NCBI GenBank assembly: GCA_022570885.1
Contig: JACZYW010000007.1
Span: forward strand, 1-32,592
Length of the DNA stretch: 32,592 nucleotides
Origin: Chloroflexota bacterium
GTDB lineage: Bacteria > Chloroflexota > Dehalococcoidia > DSTF01 > RBG-16-68-14
Reading direction: 5' to 3'
The number at the start of each line of letters is the position of its first letter. The stretch's first letter is position 1. The notes below the pieces were generated by a model, which did no database searches, had not been told where the DNA came from, and was given only the letters and a program-made list of their open reading frames with translations. Below are positions 28,518 through 32,592 of the stretch, piece by piece. The position numbers were made by a program, and so were the translations under genes.

Positions 28518-29579
28518 TTAGGAGCCGTTGTAGTAGTCGTATACGGCCCGCGAGATGCGCGCGATGGCGGCGGTGCCCTCGTCGCTATAGCCGAAGTCGG
28601 TGAGGACGACGATGACGTAGGTAGCGGCGGGCGAGTAGACGATGCCGGCATCGTGGCTGGCGTTGCTCCAACTGCCGGTCTTGTGGGCCACGCGGGTCCC
28701 CTCCGGCAAAAGCGCGGGCAGCCTGTCGTTGAAGTAGGTGTCAGAGAGCAGAGCGAGCATCTCGTCGCTGGCCGTCTCGCTCACGGCCTGCCGTCGGGCG
28801 ATCATCTCCATCAGCAGCGCCATTTCGGCGGCGGTGGTTGGCAGCGAGTCCGGCCGATAGCGAGAGACCTCCAGCCCCAGGTCTCGCAGCGTCTCGTTCA
28901 CGTTGTCCATGCCGACGCGGTCCAGCACGAAAAGCGCCGCGACGTTGCCGCTGACGCGGATCATCTGGTCGACCACTTCGCCTAGCGTCACCTCGTCGCA
29001 CGCCGCCAGCTCACCCTCGTTGAGGACGAACTCATCCTCGTAGTAGTCCGAGATAATGTAGCGTTCGTCGAAGTCGAGGAGGCCTGCCTCCCGGTGGCGG
29101 TAGGTCTCCAGCAGCACCCATATCTTGTAGAGGCTGGCGGAGTAGAAGCTGCGTTCGCCGGCGAGGGCGGCGCCGCGACCGTCGGCCAGGTTCTTCACTA
29201 CCACTGCGATGTGCGCTTCGTCGTCTCCCACGGACTGCCGGACGACCTGCTCGAGCGCTGGGTCGGCAGTGAACGTCAGCGGCTGATAGGGGGCTAGCTC
29301 GGGCGGCTTGCCGACGGGCCTGAGCAGGATGGGCTGGCCAGGCAACGGCTCGTACGGTGCGCCTTGGGGATACGGATCGGCGCAGCGGTCGTCCTCGCCG
29401 AGCCAGACGAGTGGCGTCACCAGCACCGTGGTGGGAGGTGGGATCGGCGTCTCGGTAGGTGGAGGAGGCGTTTCGGTGGCTGTGGCCGCAGGCGTCGATG
29501 TCGGCGGCGGCGTGGACGCCCCGCTGCAGGCAGCGAGAAGCAGCGCCAGCAGACCTACCGCGAAGAGTCGGGCCGGCAT
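28518..29579 (-). CDS. Serine hydrolase lipoprotein, class A beta-lactamase/PBP-like
   Basis: 353 residues. The signal peptide ends in LLAAC (lipidated Cys18), then comes a Pro/Thr-rich linker (about 20-57) and a penicillin-recognising domain. SLYK gives Ser149-x-x-Lys152, SGN is at 210-212 in place of SDN, and KTG is at 300-302. The omega-loop ExxLN of true class A beta-lactamases is not evident (DLGLEVSRYRPDSLPTT), so a D,D-peptidase or esterase role outside the membrane is more likely than antibiotic hydrolysis. Its ATG is one base after the cinA stop, indicating coupling. Confidence 0.85.
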   Translation of the reverse strand: MPARLFAVGLLALLLAACSGASTPPPTSTPAATATETPPPPTETPIPPPTTVLVTPLVWLGEDDRCADPYPQGAPYEPLPGQPILLRPVGKPPELAPYQPLTFTADPALEQVVRQSVGDDEAHIAVVVKNLADGRGAALAGERSFYSASLYKIWVLLETYRHREAGLLDFDERYIISDYYEDEFVLNEGELAACDEVTLGEVVDQMIRVSGNVAALFVLDRVGMDNVNETLRDLGLEVSRYRPDSLPTTAAEMALLMEMIARRQAVSETASDEMLALLSDTYFNDRLPALLPEGTRVAHKTGSWSNASHDAGIVYSPAATYVIVVLTDFGYSDEGTAAIARISRAVYDYYNGS

Positions 29580-29580
29580 G

Positions 29581-30837
29581 CTACACCGGCTCGTGGCCCT
29601 TCGACTCCAGGAGCACCCGGCGCGTCAGCGCGAGGGCGGTGGTGACCGCCCGCCGCTTCACGGCCTCCCTACCCTGGGCGAACTGGTAGCTGACGTGTTG
29701 CGGCACGGTGAAGGCGGCATCGAAGCCGACGTGGATCGTGCCGGGCGGCTTCTCCTCCTCCGGGTCCGGCCCGGCGACGCCGGTGATGCCGACGCCGACA
29801 TCGGCGTTCAGCCGCTCGCGGACGGCGCGCGCCATGTCGCGCGCGCACTCGGCGCTGATCGCGCCGTACTGGGCGATGATCTCGGGATCGACGCCCCAAG
29901 CGATCTTCGTCTCGGCGTTGTAGGCGACGAGGCCGCTGCGGAAGTAGGCGGAGCTGCCGGGCACGTTGGTGATCGTATTCGCCAGCAGCCCGCCGGTGCA
30001 CGACTCCATCGTCGCCAGGGTGAGATGGTTGCGCTGGAGGAGATCGCCTATTGCGCTCTCCAGCGTGTCGTCGTCGGCGCCCCAGACGGCGTCGCCCAAG
30101 ATGCGCCGCATCTCCTCCTCCAGCGGTTGCATGAGGCGCTGCGCTTCCTCTCGGCTCGACGCCTTGGCGGCGATGCGGAGCTGGACGCCGTCCGGGCGGG
30201 CGTAGACGCCGATGCTGGGGTTGGTGGACTTGAGCAGGGGGCTCACCAGCTCGTCCACGTGTCCTTCGCCTATGCCCATCGTCTTCAGCGTGCGAGTGAC
30301 GAGCACGGTACGCTGTCCCGCGGTGCGCCGCTCCAGCTCCGGCGCCACCTCTCGCTCCCACATGCGCTGCATCTCCGAGGGCGGGCCGGGCATCGCGACG
30401 ATGATGTGCCCTTGTCGCTCTACCCACCAGCCGGGGGCGGTGCCCCGCGGGTTGGGGATGGCGCGCGAGGAGGGGATGAGCATCGCCTGCTTCAGGTTGC
30501 GCTCCGGCATGGTGGCGCTCCGCTGCGCGAAGAACTCACGGAGCTGCCGCTCCAGCTCCGGGTCGACTGAGGACTCCTCGCCCAGCACGCGGGCGATCGC
30601 TTCGCGCGTGAGATCGTCCTCGGTGGGGCCCAGGCCGCCGGTGGTGAGCACCAGGTCTGAACGGCCCCAGGCGCGCTCGATGACTTCCGTAAGGCGATCC
30701 ATGTTGTCGCCCACCTTCGACGTGTAGAAGAGGTCGATGCCCAGCGCAGGCAGGCGCGCGGCGAGATACTGGGCGTTGGTGTCCAGGATCTCGCCCAGGA
30801 GCAATTCCGTGCCGATTGAGATCAGTTCCGCCTGCAT
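29581..30837 (-). CDS. cinA: CinA family protein (NMN amidohydrolase / MoCF-like domain fusion)
   Basis: 418 residues with two domains. The N-terminal molybdopterin-binding-like COG1058 domain has MQAELISIGTELLLGEILDTN, TTGGLGPTEDD and MPGPPSEM. The C-terminal CinA amidase domain has ATMESCTGGLLANTIT and GITGVAGPD, associated with nicotinamide mononucleotide deamidation and NAD salvage. ATG 30837 was chosen from the family start; a start 13 codons upstream is rejected because it would lie before the promoter's start point. It precedes the penicillin-recognising lipoprotein gene. Confidence 0.94.
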   Translation of the reverse strand: MQAELISIGTELLLGEILDTNAQYLAARLPALGIDLFYTSKVGDNMDRLTEVIERAWGRSDLVLTTGGLGPTEDDLTREAIARVLGEESSVDPELERQLREFFAQRSATMPERNLKQAMLIPSSRAIPNPRGTAPGWWVERQGHIIVAMPGPPSEMQRMWEREVAPELERRTAGQRTVLVTRTLKTMGIGEGHVDELVSPLLKSTNPSIGVYARPDGVQLRIAAKASSREEAQRLMQPLEEEMRRILGDAVWGADDDTLESAIGDLLQRNHLTLATMESCTGGLLANTITNVPGSSAYFRSGLVAYNAETKIAWGVDPEIIAQYGAISAECARDMARAVRERLNADVGVGITGVAGPDPEEEKPPGTIHVGFDAAFTVPQHVSYQFAQGREAVKRRAVTTALALTRRVLLESKGHEPV

Positions 30838-30847
30838 AGGCGAAAGC

Positions 30848-30876
30848 AGCATAGGATACGGCACGAGGATCGTCAA
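30848..30876 (-). promoter_or_regulatory. Promoter of cinA (TTGACG-N17-TATGCT)
   Basis: On the minus strand TTGACG (30871-30876) and TATGCT (30848-30853) are 17 bp apart. The -10 ends 10 bp before ATG 30837, leaving a leader of only a few bases. Confidence 0.65.
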
Positions 30877-30952
30877 GCCGTGCGCGATAGGGATTAACTT
30901 CCCCCTAAGGGCAACCGATACTCACATATGAGAATATTCCGCTTAGTAAACA

Positions 30953-30961
30953 TGTCAGAAT
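30953..30961 (+). promoter_or_regulatory. Putative extended -10 giving a leaderless PAS-sensor mRNA
   Basis: TGTCAGAAT is TGn plus CAGAAT and ends 7 bp before ATG 30969, the same spacing as at the GlnR-like gene. No Shine-Dalgarno precedes the ATG. The hexamer is a weaker match than the others. Confidence 0.4.
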
Positions 30962-30968
30962 CCCCTAT

Positions 30969-32592
30969 ATGACGACGAACGAAGAACATACCGTGCGCTC
31001 ACTAGACGCGAAACGCCGCGAGCAGACGCCGCAGGCGCTGGCCCGCCTGGCATTGGGAGCGCTCTTCACTGTGCTCTGGATATTTCTCTGGGTGCTGAGC
31101 ATTCCCATGCCGGTCCCCTTCTTGCTGAACCTCGTTGTATACATGCTGTTCTTCCTCCTCTACTGGCGGCTCGTCTTCCTGCTGCCCACCGTTCGTGCTG
31201 TCGAATTGGCCCACTACGGCATGCTGGCTATCGATCTCCTCTTCTACACCGCCACGGTCTACTTCCTGGGAGGCGCCTCCTGGCTGGGGGCCTTCGCCTA
31301 TATCTTTGGGCTGATCTTCGCCAATACTTTCCTGGACTTGCGGCGCGGTTTGGTCTATACCAGCGGGGCCAGCCTCGCGTTTGTCGGTCTCGTCCTGCTG
31401 GAGGCGACGGGCGCCGTTCCCCACTACGTCTATCTGGAGCAGGGGGCGCTGCGCTACACGGACGCCCGATTCGTGGTGTCGACCGCCATCGGCGGCGTCG
31501 GCGTCTTCTTTAGCATCTACATCTGGGTGAACTGGGTGGGCCACCAGCTCCGTCGCGAACGCGATGGAGCCGTCCGCGCCCAGGAAGAGGTGTTGGGCGC
31601 CCGGGCGGAACTCGAGCGCGCGAACGCCGAGCTGGAGGAGCTCGTGAACGTGCAGCACGCCGAGTGCGAGCTGGCGACCGCCGCGCTGCAGGAGAGCGAG
31701 GAGCGTCTACGCGCCGTCTTCGCGAACGTGCCCATCATCCTCTGGGCGATCGACCAGGAAGGTGTGTTGACGGTTTCTGAGGGCAAAGGGCTGAAGGCGC
31801 TAGGGCTGAAGTCTGGGGAGGCTGTCGGCCACTCGATCTTCGACGTATTCCGCGGTGCCCCGGAGGTTCTCGATAGCGTGCGCAACGCCCTCGCCGGCAA
31901 ATCGAGCACAGGCGGATCAGCTCCCATCACAGTGGAGGTGAAGGGGCTGACGCTTGAGATACGCTCGAGGCCGATTCGCGGCGACAATGGCGAGACCCTC
32001 GGCGTTATCGGCGTCGCCATGGACATCACAGAGCGCAAGCGAGCGGCGGAGGCGTTGCGGGTGAGCGAAGAGCGCTATCGTGACTACTACGATCACGCAC
32101 CGAACGCCTATCTGTCCGTGGACATGGAAACGGGTCAGATCGTCGAGTGTAACCAAACGACAGTGGAGATGCTGGGTCTTCGCAAAGAGGAGATCGTCGG
32201 ACACAAGGCTATGGAGTTCTACACGCCGGCATCACTCGAGCGTGCTCGCGCCGCTTTTGGGGTGTTTCTCTCTCGTGGAGAGGTACACTCCATCGATCTG
32301 CAGGTACAGCGCGGCGATGGCACGGTCATCGACGTCACCCTCGACGCGACGGCTGTGCGGGCTCCTGACGGCCGCATCCTGCGAAGCCGGTCGATGTGGC
32401 GCGACGTCACTGAGCGCAAGCGAGCGGAGGAGGCGTTGCGGGTGAGCGAGACGAAGTTCCGCACCCTGGCCGAGACGGTGAACGTTGCGGTCTTCATCTT
32501 GCGGGGAGACAAGATGCTCTACGTGAACTCTGCGGCGGAAACGCTCAGCGGCTACACGCAAGAAGAGTTGCTTGAGATGAACTTCTGGGACG
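30969..32592 (+). CDS. Membrane-bound multi-PAS sensor protein (partial, C-terminus outside window)
   Basis: 541 codons open to the window edge. Residues about 24-192 hold roughly six hydrophobic helices (a MASE-like sensory module). A coiled-coil linker at about 198-245 is followed by PAS 1 (about 245-357), PAS 2 (about 366-485) and the start of PAS 3 (about 495 on). PAS 1 and 2 both end in DITERKRA/DVTERKRA followed by EALRVSE, the usual PAC-to-PAS linker. The output domain (histidine kinase, cyclase or phosphodiesterase) is beyond the window. ATG 30969 was chosen because it precedes the first helix and fits the promoter. Divergent from cinA. Confidence 0.85.
   Translation, partial: MTTNEEHTVRSLDAKRREQTPQALARLALGALFTVLWIFLWVLSIPMPVPFLLNLVVYMLFFLLYWRLVFLLPTVRAVELAHYGMLAIDLLFYTATVYFLGGASWLGAFAYIFGLIFANTFLDLRRGLVYTSGASLAFVGLVLLEATGAVPHYVYLEQGALRYTDARFVVSTAIGGVGVFFSIYIWVNWVGHQLRRERDGAVRAQEEVLGARAELERANAELEELVNVQHAECELATAALQESEERLRAVFANVPIILWAIDQEGVLTVSEGKGLKALGLKSGEAVGHSIFDVFRGAPEVLDSVRNALAGKSSTGGSAPITVEVKGLTLEIRSRPIRGDNGETLGVIGVAMDITERKRAAEALRVSEERYRDYYDHAPNAYLSVDMETGQIVECNQTTVEMLGLRKEEIVGHKAMEFYTPASLERARAAFGVFLSRGEVHSIDLQVQRGDGTVIDVTLDATAVRAPDGRILRSRSMWRDVTERKRAEEALRVSETKFRTLAETVNVAVFILRGDKMLYVNSAAETLSGYTQEELLEMNFWD
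32031..32450 (+). repeat. Near-identical 39-bp direct repeat at the two PAS-PAS linkers
   Basis: GAGCGCAAGCGAGCGG... at 32031-32069 recurs at 32412-32450 with one internal substitution. Both copies encode TERKRAxEALRVSE at PAS module boundaries, pointing to recent duplication of a PAS unit or conversion between the linkers. Confidence 0.8.

Noticed and set aside
29308-30570. 420-codon open frame on the plus strand
   Set aside because: Antisense to cinA and the penicillin-recognising lipoprotein; composition is low complexity and no motif is visible.

Overview
The window is a dense, GC-rich bacterial chromosome segment. It carries housekeeping genes, a nitrogen-assimilation island, and a respiratory complex I operon of the 11-subunit kind (nuoABCDHIJKLMN, no nuoEFG). 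The truncated complex I, a GlnR-like OmpR-type regulator next to amt-glnK-glnA, promoters that place the transcript start at the start codon, and lipoproteins with no other envelope hints fit a Chloroflexota lineage (Dehalococcoidia-like). This assignment is an inference; no rRNA or marker gene here settles it.

Layout. 1-731 (-) is the N-terminal part of a PLP-dependent group II decarboxylase, divergent from an SDR oxidoreductase (915-1643, +). A tRNA-Thr(CGU) follows on the minus strand. At 1827-2006 is a decayed 89/90-bp tandem duplication of the promoter and first codons of the regulator gene at 1970-2638. That regulator has a receiver domain without the phospho-accepting Asp. Downstream are amt, glnK and glnA (2774-5926) and a second glutamine synthetase (6081-7406). 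Both the amt and second glnA promoters carry four GTAAC/GAAAC half-sites at about 11-bp spacing just upstream of the -10, matching the GlnR box known from actinobacteria. This gives a self-contained nitrogen regulon: regulator, transporter, PII signal protein and two glutamine synthetases of different subtype.

7479-18644 (-) is the nuo operon, read from a good TTGACG-N17-TAGGAT promoter at 18712-18740. It is interrupted by a small lipoprotein gene between nuoC and nuoD, by four 47-bp tandem repeats between nuoH and nuoI, and by a palindromic repeat between nuoK and nuoL. Without NuoEFG the complex should take electrons from something other than NADH, for example ferredoxin.

18957-28203 (-) is a co-directional run, in transcription order: prs, a HicB-like orphan, secA, a hypothetical gene, valS, a PD-(D/E)XK nuclease-like gene and a DinB-family gene. 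Several junctions overlap or nearly touch. valS contains an in-frame insert made of two heptanucleotide repeats. The nuclease-like gene looks compositionally foreign. The 303-bp gap upstream of nuoA holds two copies of an interspersed repeat flanking a palindrome, plus the nuo promoter.

28518-30837 (-) holds a penicillin-recognising lipoprotein directly behind cinA. On the plus strand 30969 to the window end is the start of a membrane-bound multi-PAS sensor, cut off by the window edge. Its transcript, like that of the GlnR-like gene, is predicted to be leaderless.
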